DNA from: BJGV01 sp964196335
GTDB lineage: Bacteria > Pseudomonadota > Gammaproteobacteria > Burkholderiales > Nitrosomonadaceae
NCBI GenBank assembly: GCA_965238155.1
Contig: OZ250175.1
Coordinates: forward strand, 1,798,001-1,862,000
DNA: 64,000 nucleotides
Reading direction: 5' to 3'
In this document: positions 26,431-35,729 of the stretch, one piece after another
Layout of the letters: every line of letters begins with the position of its first letter
How positions within the stretch are numbered: the first letter of the stretch is position 1
Notes under the pieces: generated by a model
Told to the model about the DNA's origin: nothing
What the model saw: the letters and a program-made list of their open reading frames with translations, nothing else
The model's database searches: none
Translations under genes and position numbers: made by a program

Positions 26431-28938
26431 TTAGCCAATTCTCCTAAGCACCATAATTGGCGGACTTGTTAGCGCACTACGTGTTCCCATCATTCCCGCT
26501 GCTACTACGCCTACAACCCCAGCAAACAGGCCTATCAGCCATATCCATATATTAAAGGTATAAGGCAGATTTAATGTATATTTTCCGATAACATAACCCA
26601 ATGCACTTGCCCCCATTGAAGCAAATAATCCGGATAAACCACCAAGTATTGCAAATTCGACCGCCCAGGCACTGATTAATTGTCTGCGCTTTGCACCCAA
26701 AGTACGGAATATTGCAGCCTCATAGATACGTTCATCTTGGGTAGAGATGACTGCTGCATACAATACTATTACTCCGGCTAAAAGTGTAAACAAGAAAACA
26801 AATTCGATCGCTTTGGTTACTTGCTCAATGACTTTTTGTACCTGCGTGATAATAGTTGCTACATCTATAACCAAGAAATTTGGGAAAGTTATGACCAGTT
26901 GATTCATCATATCCATCCGATTCTGTGGCAAATAGAAACTAGTAATATAGCTTGTTGGATATTTTTCCAGTACACCTGGTGGTGTTACCACAAAAAAATT
27001 AACACGGAATGAATCCCAATCTACTTTTCGAATACTACTCACCACAGCAGAAAAAGTACTACCCGCAATATCAAAAACCAGCGTATCTCCCAATTGCACT
27101 CCTATTGCTTTTGCAACATCTTCCTCCATAGACAAAACTGCTTTCCCCGTGTCTCCACTTTTCCACCATTTTCCATCTATAATCAGATTATCACTTCGTA
27201 TCTCACTTGCCCACGACAGATTAAATTCCCGTTTCACCAATCTTTTTGCCCGTGTATTTGAATAGTTTCCAGGTAATACTATGCTGCCGTTAATAGAAGT
27301 TAGCCGACCTCGTACCATTGGATGTACAGAAGGCTGTAAGACATCATGCTGTCTAAAAAATTCTTGCAGTGACTGTAGCTGATCTTCCTGAATATTTACC
27401 AAGAAACGGTTGGGTGTATCGGATGGAAGAGTGGTATGCCAGTTTTGTAACAAATCGCCGCGAATCAGCGTCAATGTCAGCAGGGCCATCAATCCTAATC
27501 CAAGTGCCACAGCTTGTACCACACTGGTGTTAGCACGTCTCCATATACTAGCTAACCCATATTTCCATGTTCCTCCTGTTTTGCTACGCACACTTGAAAT
27601 GATTTTTACCAGAAGAAATCCAAGTAAACCAAAAACTGCTATTGCAGCAATAAATCCGGTCATAACCGAAAATCCCAGACGCACATCACCAGCCTTCCAC
27701 AAAAACAATACTGACAATGCAGCAAGTCCCAATGCGTAGCCTGTCAAGCTATGAGCATTGGAGATGCCAATATCACGTCGTAATACACGCAATGCAGTCA
27801 CACTGCGTAAATTGAGTAAAGGAGGTAAAGCAAAACCCAGCAATAACACTATACCAACTAAAATTCCTTGTATAAAAGGAAACAAACTGGGCCAGGGTAA
27901 TTCAACCTCTATCATTGTAGAGAGCCAATAAACCAGCACTTCCTGAGCGACAAGCCCTAGTAAGCATCCCAAAATGCTCACAACCAAGCCAAGTATGATG
28001 AAGTGATACAGGTATAGATACAACACCTCATTCTGTCTTGCACCCAGACAACGCATAACTGCACATCCATCCAAATGGCGCATAATGAATCGTCGAGCTG
28101 CAAGCGCTATAGCTGCCGCTGCCAATACTACACTTGCCATAGCAGCAAGACTTAGAAACTTTTCTGCCCGCTCAAGTGCTGCTTTAATTTCAGGACGAGC
28201 ATCACGAATACCTTCAATTCTTTCTCCTGGTGCCAAATTAGGCTGCATCCAGTTCCGTAAAGTCTTTACCATACCTGCGTTACCGCCAATCAACAAACGG
28301 TATGAAATACGACTACCTTGTTGTACTAAACCAGTTGCAGGCAGATCAATCGCATTGATCAATACCCGTGGCCCAAGGTTTATGAAGCCGATTGAATAAT
28401 CTGGCTCCAGAGTAATCTGTGAAGCTACAATCAGACGCGCTTCTCCAACCTCAATCATATCTCCCTTTTTTAGTGCAAAACGAGCAGCGAGTTTCTCCCC
28501 CACCCACGCTGAACCAGGTGATGGAATTCCATTAGCAACATGATCATTCTTATATGAAGATGTCTTACCAATGTCATCTGTAATACGTAATTCGCCACGC
28601 AATGGATAACCAGCGGTTACTGCCTTTATCCCAACCAGAATATTGTTATCTCCTTTCACTACCATGCTGGGAAATTTAAGTGCGGTAGAAGTATTCAGTC
28701 CAAGCCTTATTGCCTCTTCTGTATAGTGCTGTGGAAGCGGACGATCAGAGACAATAACCAGATCTGCACCAAGCAACTGGTTTCCCTGACGAGAAAGAGC
28801 CATTTGTACCCGGTCAGTAAAAAAATCTACAGTGGTCATCCCGCCCACTGCAATTATCAGTGCAAATATCAGTACATGTAGTTCACCCGCACGCAAATCA
28901 CGATGCAGCATACGCAAAGAGAGTTTAATAATATTCAT
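26431..28938 (-). CDS. ybbP: ABC transporter permease, YbbP/FtsX family
   Basis: A large (835-residue) permease with a first membrane helix at about residues 20-42, a long periplasmic region, a block of helices in the middle (about 260-480), a second periplasmic domain, and a final three-helix FtsX core (about 715-825) containing AAIFRTLGAKRRQLISAWAVEF. The size and duplicated layout match YbbP, the partner of the ATPase YbbA. The complex is thought to work on envelope lipids or proteins, but its substrate is not established. It lies 40 bases after ybbA on the same strand. Confidence 0.9.
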   Translation of the reverse strand: MNIIKLSLRMLHRDLRAGELHVLIFALIIAVGGMTTVDFFTDRVQMALSRQGNQLLGADLVIVSDRPLPQHYTEEAIRLGLNTSTALKFPSMVVKGDNNILVGIKAVTAGYPLRGELRITDDIGKTSSYKNDHVANGIPSPGSAWVGEKLAARFALKKGDMIEVGEARLIVASQITLEPDYSIGFINLGPRVLINAIDLPATGLVQQGSRISYRLLIGGNAGMVKTLRNWMQPNLAPGERIEGIRDARPEIKAALERAEKFLSLAAMASVVLAAAAIALAARRFIMRHLDGCAVMRCLGARQNEVLYLYLYHFIILGLVVSILGCLLGLVAQEVLVYWLSTMIEVELPWPSLFPFIQGILVGIVLLLGFALPPLLNLRSVTALRVLRRDIGISNAHSLTGYALGLAALSVLFLWKAGDVRLGFSVMTGFIAAIAVFGLLGFLLVKIISSVRSKTGGTWKYGLASIWRRANTSVVQAVALGLGLMALLTLTLIRGDLLQNWHTTLPSDTPNRFLVNIQEDQLQSLQEFFRQHDVLQPSVHPMVRGRLTSINGSIVLPGNYSNTRAKRLVKREFNLSWASEIRSDNLIIDGKWWKSGDTGKAVLSMEEDVAKAIGVQLGDTLVFDIAGSTFSAVVSSIRKVDWDSFRVNFFVVTPPGVLEKYPTSYITSFYLPQNRMDMMNQLVITFPNFLVIDVATIITQVQKVIEQVTKAIEFVFLFTLLAGVIVLYAAVISTQDERIYEAAIFRTLGAKRRQLISAWAVEFAILGGLSGLFASMGASALGYVIGKYTLNLPYTFNIWIWLIGLFAGVVGVVAAGMMGTRSALTSPPIMVLRRIG

Positions 28939-28978
28939 AAACTTATTTCACCAGATAGAATTTAATTGGTATGCCCGG

Positions 28979-29665
28979 TTAATTTTCAATTTCCCCTCCA
29001 ACCAACTGAACTTGTCGTGTACAACGACTGGAAATAGCTTCGTCATGGGTTACCAGAATCAACGTAGTGCCTCTCTCACGATTAAGCTCAAACATAAGGT
29101 CTATAATTTGATTGCCGGTAGATGAATCTAAATTACCGGTAGGTTCATCAGCCAGTAGTAATTTTGGATGTGTAACATATGCCCGTGCAATAGCCACACG
29201 TTGCTGTTCCCCGCCCGAAAGTTGCTTTGGATAGTGACTAATGCGTTCTTCTAACCCTACTCGCCTAAGTAGTTCAAGCGCGATTTTACGTGCATTACTC
29301 ACACCTGTTAGTTCTAATGGCAACATTACATTCTCAATTGCTGTCAGCACAGGTAGTAACTGAAATGATTGGAATACAAAACCAAGTATGCGACCACGCA
29401 ACTCAGCCCGCTCATCTTCACTCAATGAGAAAATGTCTTCGCCATTAAGATGCACTTTCCCACCGGAAGGAATGTCAAGTCCTGCCAGCAAACCCAACAA
29501 TGTAGATTTCCCTGATCCAGAAGCACCCACAATTGAAACAGCTTCACCAATACTCACTTCCAAGTTAATATCCCGCAAGATAGTAAGTTGAGTATCACTA
29601 CTTCTGACATGTTTAGTCAGAGAAATTGCCTGTACAATAGGATTTATAATTAAATTGTCTGTCAT
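28979..29665 (-). CDS. ybbA: ABC transporter ATP-binding protein YbbA
   Basis: A 228-residue ATPase of the LolD/MacB-like class. Walker A is GASGSGKSTLLGLLAGLD (about residues 41-58), the Q-loop follows in FVFQSFQLLPVLTAIENV, the signature is QLSGGEQQRVAIARA, and Walker B is LLLADEPTGNLDS. It should energise the YbbP permease encoded just downstream. The start codon lies back to back with that of tesA on the other strand (CATG at 29663-29666). Its ribosome-binding site (AAAGG) therefore falls inside the tesA coding region. The ybbA/tesA divergence is also seen in E. coli. Confidence 0.93.
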   Translation of the reverse strand: MTDNLIINPIVQAISLTKHVRSSDTQLTILRDINLEVSIGEAVSIVGASGSGKSTLLGLLAGLDIPSGGKVHLNGEDIFSLSEDERAELRGRILGFVFQSFQLLPVLTAIENVMLPLELTGVSNARKIALELLRRVGLEERISHYPKQLSGGEQQRVAIARAYVTHPKLLLADEPTGNLDSSTGNQIIDLMFELNRERGTTLILVTHDEAISSRCTRQVQLVGGEIEN

Positions 29666-30314
29666 GAAAACCTTTCTAATTACTTTAAGTATTTTATTAT
29701 TAAGTACTTCGTCTAGTATCGCTTATAGCAGTACAAGTACTGACACTTCTCCCGCTGAAGTTGCCACCATTATGATATATGGGGACAGTTTGTCAGCAGG
29801 CTATGGCTTACCACAAAAAACCGGATGGGTAACTCTGCTAAAGAAACAACTCAAAACACAACAATCAGTCTACCAAGTAATCAATGCCAGTATTAGTGGT
29901 GAAACAACACTTGGCGGTCTCAATCGAATTGAACAAGTACTTAAGCGTTACCACCCTAACATTGTTATTGTTGAACTAGGAGCAAACGACGGACTACGCG
30001 GCCTGCCTATTAAATCCATCCACGATAATCTGGAAGCTATTGTAAAAGCATGTAAACAGAATAAAGCATCAATATTATTAGTAGGTATACGTCTACCTCC
30101 AAATTATGGGGTAACATACACACAAAAATTCTCAGCTATTTACCAACAAATAGCGAAACGCCACGAGCTTAGGTTAGTCCCATTCCTGCTAGCAGGATTT
30201 GGTGACAAACTAGAATATTTTCAGGAAGATAAGGTACATCCTAACAAAAATGCACAAGAAAAAATTCTAAATAATGTATGGAAAGTCTTACATAAAATGA
30301 TTATGTCTAATTAA
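29664..30314 (+). CDS. tesA: GDSL esterase/lysophospholipase (TesA type)
   Basis: Periplasmic SGNH hydrolase (acyl-CoA thioesterase I / protease I / lysophospholipase L1 in E. coli). From ATG 29664 a signal peptide runs to about residue 22, then Block I MIYGDSLSAGYGL with the nucleophile Ser, the oxyanion Gly in NASISGETTLGG, Asn in VELGANDGLRG, and the final Asp-His in DKVHPN. An in-frame TTG at 29655 precedes this start. Length and residues are complete, so activity is expected; the true substrate in vivo is broad or unknown. Confidence 0.93.
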   Translation: MKTFLITLSILLLSTSSSIAYSSTSTDTSPAEVATIMIYGDSLSAGYGLPQKTGWVTLLKKQLKTQQSVYQVINASISGETTLGGLNRIEQVLKRYHPNIVIVELGANDGLRGLPIKSIHDNLEAIVKACKQNKASILLVGIRLPPNYGVTYTQKFSAIYQQIAKRHELRLVPFLLAGFGDKLEYFQEDKVHPNKNAQEKILNNVWKVLHKMIMSN

Positions 30315-30409
30315 GATATATACTAACTTTTATGATGAATATAATTACCTATAAAAATATCCTGTTATTATGAATACTACTCACCCTAGAAAAAAGTATC
30401 TAATAATCC

Positions 30410-31666
30410 TTAGTTCAAAACCCCTAAAATGGAAACCCGCTGATCTATCTTCTGCATCATCTGTTTGTATGCTGGCGCACCAATACCACCGAACCGCCGT
30501 TTAAATTCAACTTCAGACATAAATTCCGGTAAATCTGACCAATGAGGCATTAAATCAGAATCCATTAACCCGGAGGCTACACGCCTCTGAAGCTGTTGTG
30601 CTAAATCTATGCCAGCTACTGCTTTTTCACCAAATTTGGTACCAGCGCGATCTGCAGCAATATCATTGAATGAGAAACCGCTTCCTGTTCGGGAATCTTT
30701 AACCTCCTTGTACAATCCAACTACATTGGATAGCGCTGTATCAGCATAAGCTGCTATTGTGGCTGAAACCATAAAATGCTTTGCAAAATCATCACGACCA
30801 CTAACAGTAACAACTCTCTTAACCGGTTTGGGCCAAGTAGCTGCATCTGGAGTGATCGACTTTAGAGATTTGCCAAGAGTATAAAATGTTACTACTAATA
30901 TTGCTGCACGATTTTCCTCTAAAGCGTTACCCGTTTCTGAACGCTTAGCTGCAAGATTTAATAATGGTGGCAAAATCTCAGAAAGAGATACCGTAGTTTC
31001 CGTGCCACGTAGAAGACTATTTTTAGTTAGTAAGGAATGATAAAGAAATATCTGCTCACGCTCCTGCTCACTTACGATCGATGTTCGCATTTCTTGAGTG
31101 AATCCACCTTCCCAGTGATAAATAACATTCAATTCATTTTGTGATATTTTAATCTTCCGAAGTACATCCAAACCTATTCGATACTTGGGAATCTGACGTA
31201 ACCAGTAAATGACTTGAGACATCAGTATATTGGTAACTAAATCAGGCAGCACTAAGTTCCCGACATGCACAGACCGGGGTTGAGGAATTCCTGCTGTCTC
31301 AACCAAAGTTGCCTCTATATTTAGATAATCGCCCATTGGATTCCATGGTGTCAGGATACTCAGAAGAATATGAGCGTTGTGGTTAGCAAGAGTTACCTTC
31401 GCACTTCCTTTTACAAAACGATTCGCTAAATAATTGGCCGCAAGGTCGACATCTTCGGATCTCACACTGGCAACTGCAGTCATACCCGGTTGCACCTGAT
31501 AGCGATGTACATCAATAATTTTTTTTACACGCTCCACATGCTCAGGTGCAAGGATTACCTGACGGTCTATACGAGGATTTTCTTCAGAAACTACAAGCAA
31601 AATAACAAATAACGTAAGTACAAAAACAAATAAACAAAATACAAGAAAACGGAGAAATTTATACAT
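30410..31666 (-). CDS. Membrane-anchored hypothetical protein with a YfiM/DUF2279-like segment
   Basis: A 418-residue protein with one N-terminal hydrophobic helix (about residues 5-27) and a large part presumably in the periplasm. I do not recognise the whole protein. Near residues 290-350 there is a run DDFAKHFMVSATIAAYAD, then VGLYKEVKDSRTGSGFSFND, then IAADRAGTKFGE. The pattern D-K-HF-S, G-KE--D--GSG-S--D, D--G--- resembles the YfiM lipoprotein family of enterobacteria, whose function is also unclear. It stands alone between convergent tesA and a divergent desaturase. Membrane anchoring is well supported, function is not. Confidence 0.6.
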   Translation of the reverse strand: MYKFLRFLVFCLFVFVLTLFVILLVVSEENPRIDRQVILAPEHVERVKKIIDVHRYQVQPGMTAVASVRSEDVDLAANYLANRFVKGSAKVTLANHNAHILLSILTPWNPMGDYLNIEATLVETAGIPQPRSVHVGNLVLPDLVTNILMSQVIYWLRQIPKYRIGLDVLRKIKISQNELNVIYHWEGGFTQEMRTSIVSEQEREQIFLYHSLLTKNSLLRGTETTVSLSEILPPLLNLAAKRSETGNALEENRAAILVVTFYTLGKSLKSITPDAATWPKPVKRVVTVSGRDDFAKHFMVSATIAAYADTALSNVVGLYKEVKDSRTGSGFSFNDIAADRAGTKFGEKAVAGIDLAQQLQRRVASGLMDSDLMPHWSDLPEFMSEVEFKRRFGGIGAPAYKQMMQKIDQRVSILGVLN

Positions 31667-32075
31667 GACAATACTAATTTAATTCCAGATCACTGGAGTA
31701 TTATTTGAATCAGGTGATGTAATAGCCCAACAGATAGAGCAATAATCGACAGTCACTTTGCTATTACTATTAACATATATCAGTCTAAATTTTATATTGT
31801 AATATCTCATCCCTGCACTGCTATATCAGTTGGTTAGTTTCTATTGTCTACCATTTATTTACATTATAACTTGAGCAAAAATATTTAATATGCACTTCTA
31901 ATGAAGGGGCACGACTGAATCATACAACTTCATCTCTTATAATTATATTGCTCATAACATGTTAAAAATAGAGTATTTTCCCTAAAGTTCACCACAAATA
32001 TGCCGTATAATTTCTTGACTAAACGGCCATTTCGCTTTAGATTGCAACATCTCTACTTACTGGAAACTTACGCAA
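31667..32075. other. Divergent intergenic region upstream of the desaturase
   Basis: About 400 bases with no gene, AT-rich throughout. It separates the membrane-anchored hypothetical gene and the desaturase, which point away from each other, so it should hold both promoters. Apart from the promoter candidate at 32015-32043 I found no convincing operator or RNA structure. Confidence 0.4.
32015..32043 (+). promoter_or_regulatory. Candidate sigma-70 promoter for the desaturase
   Basis: TTGACT at 32015-32020 and TAGATT at 32038-32043 are separated by 17 bases, matching the consensus at five and four of six positions. Transcription would begin about 25 bases before the ATG at 32076. A TATAAT at 32006-32011 lies nearby but has no good -35 element. 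Confidence 0.4.
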
Positions 32076-33260
32076 ATGGACTTTACCCATATGATATCGG
32101 GACTTATTGAATTACCTTGGTGGGGTTATGTTGTCTTTACCTTGGTTGTTACCCATATCACGATTGCTAGTATCACTATATTTCTACACCGTCATCAGGC
32201 CCATCGCGCTCTGGAATTACATGCCATACCCAGCCATTTCTTTCGTTTCTGGTTGTGGCTTACTACAGGTATGGTTACCAAAGAATGGACGGCAATTCAC
32301 CGCAAACATCATGCCAAATGCGAAACCAGAGATGATCCTCACAGCCCTCAAATTCTTAGTATAGGAAAAGTAGTAAAAGAAGGCTCAGAACTCTACCGTA
32401 AAGAAGCTAAAAATTTAGAAACAATGGAAAGATACGGTCATGGAACTCCTGATGATTGGATAGAGCGTAATATTTACACTAAACATAGTGTTAAAGGTGT
32501 CTCTTTGATGCTTATCATTGATCTTATTCTATTCGGACCAATTGGGCTAACCATATGGGCAGTGCAAATGGCTTGGTCACCTTTCTTAGCTGCCGGGATT
32601 ATTAATGGTGTCGGACACTATTGGGGTTATCGTAACTTCCAGGCGGAAGATGCAAGCCGCAATGTTATCCCATGGGGTATTCTTATTGGTGGCGAAGAGT
32701 TACATAACAATCACCATGCGTACGCAACTTCTGCACGCCTATCCAATAAATGGTATGAGTTCGATATTGGCTGGATGTATATATGTATCCTGAAAGCAAT
32801 GGGACTAGCGGAAGTCAGGAAAACAGCGCCTAAATTACGTTTTGATACAGCAAAAACTAAGTGTGATTCTGATACGCTGCAAGCAGTTATTTCCCATCGT
32901 TATGAAGTACTAGCAAAGTATGCTCATTCTCTGAAGCAAACTTTTGCCAAGGAAATAGATCATTTGCGGGAAGCAGCCACACATCATGGTGTGGACAATA
33001 CCACCCTTAAACGTTGGGTCCTAGCCGATTCTAAAACGCTACAGGAGCATGAGCGCACTAAACTTAGCTTAGTACTAAGTAAAACCAGAACACTGGATAA
33101 AGTCTATACTATGCGTGAAGAGCTTGTATCAGTGTGGCAGCGCTCTACAGCAACCAAGGATGAGTTAGTAAAGCAGCTGGAGGATTGGTGTCACCGTGCA
33201 GAAGACAGCGGTATCGAAGTACTGGAAAACTTTTCCCGCAGACTACGCTGCTATGCATAA
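32076..33260 (+). CDS. Acyl-CoA/fatty-acid delta-9 desaturase with C-terminal helical extension
   Basis: Di-iron membrane desaturase of the stearoyl-CoA (DesB/OLE1-like) class that makes unsaturated acyl chains. The three histidine boxes are HRHQAHR (about residues 38-44), HRKHH (75-79) and HNNHH (about 210-214), between two pairs of membrane segments. A conserved extension follows: TLQAVISHRYEVLAKYAHSL and then about 85 residues with LKRWVLADSKTLQEHERTKL, ELVSVWQRSTATKDELVKQL and WCHRAEDSGIEVLENFSRRL. The last part resembles the C-terminal end of ISL3-family transposases and is shared by some Pseudomonas DesB-like proteins as I remember them. Activity is expected; the role of the extension is unknown. 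Confidence 0.92.
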   Translation: MDFTHMISGLIELPWWGYVVFTLVVTHITIASITIFLHRHQAHRALELHAIPSHFFRFWLWLTTGMVTKEWTAIHRKHHAKCETRDDPHSPQILSIGKVVKEGSELYRKEAKNLETMERYGHGTPDDWIERNIYTKHSVKGVSLMLIIDLILFGPIGLTIWAVQMAWSPFLAAGIINGVGHYWGYRNFQAEDASRNVIPWGILIGGEELHNNHHAYATSARLSNKWYEFDIGWMYICILKAMGLAEVRKTAPKLRFDTAKTKCDSDTLQAVISHRYEVLAKYAHSLKQTFAKEIDHLREAATHHGVDNTTLKRWVLADSKTLQEHERTKLSLVLSKTRTLDKVYTMREELVSVWQRSTATKDELVKQLEDWCHRAEDSGIEVLENFSRRLRCYA

Positions 33261-33305
33261 TAAATACTGGCAACAACAATTCGGCAAATAACTGTATTCC
33301 AAAAT

Positions 33306-33334
33306 AAAACCCCGCTTCTTATAGCGGGGTTTTA
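33306..33334. terminator. Bidirectional Rho-independent terminator
   Basis: AAAAC-CCCGCT and AGCGGGG-TTTT form a GC-rich stem around the loop TCTTAT, with an A-tract before and a T-tract after. This is the signature of a terminator working in both directions. It serves the desaturase on the plus strand and rpmB-rpmG on the minus strand. Confidence 0.92.
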
Positions 33335-33365
33335 TTTGTATCCTATATTTCTCTCAGAAAGAGTA

Positions 33366-33521
33366 CTACTTGAGCTTGGTTTCCTTATATTTCACATGCT
33401 TACGTACTACAGGATCAAATTTTGAAATTTCTATCTTTTCTGCAGTAGTCCTTTTATTCTTGGTAGTAGTATAAAAATGTCCGGTTCCAGCAGAAGACTC
33501 AAGTTTTATTTTTTCACGCAT
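33366..33521 (-). CDS. rpmG: 50S ribosomal protein L33
   Basis: A 51-residue basic protein of the large ribosomal subunit. It reads MREKIKLESSAGTGHFYTTT, then KNKRT and the typical end KFDPVVRKHVKYKETKLK. It lacks the paired zinc cysteines, so it is the zinc-independent form. It follows rpmB by 45 bases on the same strand, the usual rpmB-rpmG order, and is closed by the terminator downstream. Confidence 0.97.
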   Translation of the reverse strand: MREKIKLESSAGTGHFYTTTKNKRTTAEKIEISKFDPVVRKHVKYKETKLK

Positions 33522-33566
33522 GATGTAATTCCTAAATTTTTAAGTACTCAAGCTTATTGCACTATC

Positions 33567-33803
33567 CTATACACTATTTCCACGAGCACGCATTTTCGCC
33601 AGAACTGCATCGATCCCATTTTTATCTATAGTTCGTAATGCGGCATTGGATAAACGCAAATTAATCCAGCGTTTTTCACTCTCAACCCAGAATTTACGAT
33701 GCTGCAAATTTGGAAGAAAACGACGCTTCGTTTTGTTGTTGGCATGGGAAACATGGTGGCCAGACATAGGCTTCTTGCCAGTGACTTCACATATTCGTGA
33801 CAT
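33567..33803 (-). CDS. rpmB: 50S ribosomal protein L28
   Basis: A 78-residue large-subunit protein. It begins MSRICEVTGKKPMSGHHVSH, has the family core NNKTKRRFLPNLQHRKFWVE, and ends with AVLAKMRARGNSV. An upstream CCGGAG serves as Shine-Dalgarno. It is the first gene of an rpmB-rpmG operon, divergent from coaBC over a 260-base gap that should hold both promoters. Confidence 0.97.
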   Translation of the reverse strand: MSRICEVTGKKPMSGHHVSHANNKTKRRFLPNLQHRKFWVESEKRWINLRLSNAALRTIDKNGIDAVLAKMRARGNSV

Positions 33804-34063
33804 AACAACATACTCCGGAATTCTTAAAAGGACGCATTATATACTGATTTCTTGCCAAAGTTGGTATTATTATCCAAGAGTCATCAACTGTTACAAACGG
33901 ATACATACCAAAAATTAATGTGCAACATGACTCCTAGACTGTAAAACTAATATTTAAATTCTAAAAAATATGGTTAAATCAAAATGTTACTCTCCTTCTT
34001 AAAAAGAAGTTCATTTTTAGGTTAAACTCCTGTTCCCTATGAAAGTGTCTTAAACAAATATCT

Positions 34064-35269
34064 ATGGCCAAATCATCCTTACTCCACACTGAGCGTCTGC
34101 TTCTAGGAATCACTGGTGGAATTGCCGCGTACAAAGCAGCAGAAGTTGCACGTATTTTGGTGAAGAAAGATATAGATGTACAGACAGTAATGACTGAATC
34201 AGCCTGTAGATTTATTGGCCCGACTACATTACAAGCACTAACCGGTAAAACTGTGTTCACGGATTTATGGGATAACCGTATTAACAATAATATGGCACAC
34301 ATAAACATCTCTCGTGATGTAAACGCTATCCTGATTGCTCCTGCCAGTGCAAATTTTATAGCTAAGCTTGCGAATGGTCTTGCGGATGATCTCTTGTCAA
34401 CATTATGTTTAGCACGCAATTGTCCTTTATTTATTGCTCCCGCAATGAATCGTCAAATGTGGGAAAACTGTGCTACACAACGTAATTTGGTCATTTTACA
34501 ACGTGATGGAGTGATAATTCTTGGTCCAGCTAATGGTACTCAGGCATGCGGAGAAACAGGTATGGGGCGTATGCTTGAAGCTCAGAAACTGGTTAAAGAG
34601 ATGCTAACTTTTTTTCAACCAAAGTTATTACAAGACAAACATGTTCTTATTACTGCCGGACCAACATACGAAGCTATTGACGTGGTCCGTGGCATCACTA
34701 ATTTAAGTTCCGGTAAAATGGGTTACGCAGTTGCCAATGCTGCACTGGAAGCAGGGGCAAAAGTTACCCTAATCTCCGGTCCAACATGCCTTGAGGCTCC
34801 TTCTGGAGTTTTTCTAACTAACGTAACAAGTGCACAGGAAATGTTTACAGCAGTAAAAAAGAAGGTTCCTGGTACAGACATTTTTATAAGTGTTGCAGCA
34901 GTTGCAGACTTTCTTCCTACTAAAAATAGTAAACAGAAAATCAAAAGAACTAGCGGTAACATATCACTAACACTTGCCCCTAATCCTGATATTCTTGAAT
35001 TTGTAGCAAAACTATCCAAACCACCGTTTTGTGTAGGCTTTGCAGCAGAAACAGAAAATCTAGAAAAAAATGCAGAGGCTAAGAGACGTAAGAAAAAAAT
35101 ACCTCTTCTTGCTGCTAATCTGGTCCCAAATGCTATTAGTTCTGATGAAAGTGAACTGATCCTGCTTGATGACAAGGGTAAGCATCTACTACCTGAGGCG
35201 CCAAAAATAGAACAGGCAAGGCACATAATTAAGCATGTCTCACTACTATATAAGAAATGGAAAAAATGA
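34064..35269 (+). CDS. coaBC: Bifunctional phosphopantothenoylcysteine decarboxylase / phosphopantothenate-cysteine ligase
   Basis: Carries out two steps of coenzyme A synthesis. The N-terminal CoaC flavoprotein domain has GITGGIAAYKAAEV, the catalytic His in NNMAHINIS near residue 76, PAMNRQMWEN, and the cysteine loop ACGETGMGRM. The C-terminal CoaB domain begins LITAGPTYEAIDVVRGITN and has SSGKMGYAVANAA and VGFAAETENL. The length of 401 is normal. It is followed after four bases by dut, a conserved pairing. Confidence 0.97.
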   Translation: MAKSSLLHTERLLLGITGGIAAYKAAEVARILVKKDIDVQTVMTESACRFIGPTTLQALTGKTVFTDLWDNRINNNMAHINISRDVNAILIAPASANFIAKLANGLADDLLSTLCLARNCPLFIAPAMNRQMWENCATQRNLVILQRDGVIILGPANGTQACGETGMGRMLEAQKLVKEMLTFFQPKLLQDKHVLITAGPTYEAIDVVRGITNLSSGKMGYAVANAALEAGAKVTLISGPTCLEAPSGVFLTNVTSAQEMFTAVKKKVPGTDIFISVAAVADFLPTKNSKQKIKRTSGNISLTLAPNPDILEFVAKLSKPPFCVGFAAETENLEKNAEAKRRKKKIPLLAANLVPNAISSDESELILLDDKGKHLLPEAPKIEQARHIIKHVSLLYKKWKK

Positions 35270-35273
35270 TTTT

Positions 35274-35723
35274 ATGGAAAAAATTGAAATAAAGATTTTT
35301 GATACGCGCTTGCAAGATCAGCACCCGACCTATGCAACCTCTGGTTCAGCTGGACTAGACTTACGAGCTTGTATTGACAACTCATTAACTGTAGAACCAG
35401 GAGAAGCCAATCTTATTCCGACTGGAATTGCCATCCATCTTGCAGACCCAAGCCTTGCTGCCATGATTTTGCCACGTTCCGGCCTTGGCCATAAGCATGG
35501 AATTGTACTTGGAAATTTAGTAGGTCTTATAGATTCAGATTATCAAGGACAAATAATGGTGTCCTGCTGGAATCGGAGTCAAATACCTTTTCAGCTCAGT
35601 CCACTAGAGCGAATTGCGCAACTTGTAGTGGTGCCGGTTGTACGAGTTAATTTTAGTGTAGTAAATGAGTTTGAGAAAAGTAGCAGGGGTGAAAAAGGAT
35701 TTGGAAGTACCGGTACGCAATAA
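35274..35723 (+). CDS. dut: dUTP diphosphatase
   Basis: Trimeric enzyme that hydrolyses dUTP to dUMP and keeps uracil out of DNA. From ATG 35274 the 149-residue protein has all five motifs: GSAGLDLRAC, PRSGLGHKHG, GLIDSDYQGQI, ERIAQLVVVPV, and the C-terminal GEKGFGSTG arm. The frame is open back to 35235, but that would overlap coaBC and family members begin at MEKIEIKI, so I used the inner start. It sits in a coaBC-dut-DUF192 operon. Confidence 0.97.
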   Translation: MEKIEIKIFDTRLQDQHPTYATSGSAGLDLRACIDNSLTVEPGEANLIPTGIAIHLADPSLAAMILPRSGLGHKHGIVLGNLVGLIDSDYQGQIMVSCWNRSQIPFQLSPLERIAQLVVVPVVRVNFSVVNEFEKSSRGEKGFGSTGTQ

Positions 35724-35729
35724 AGTACT

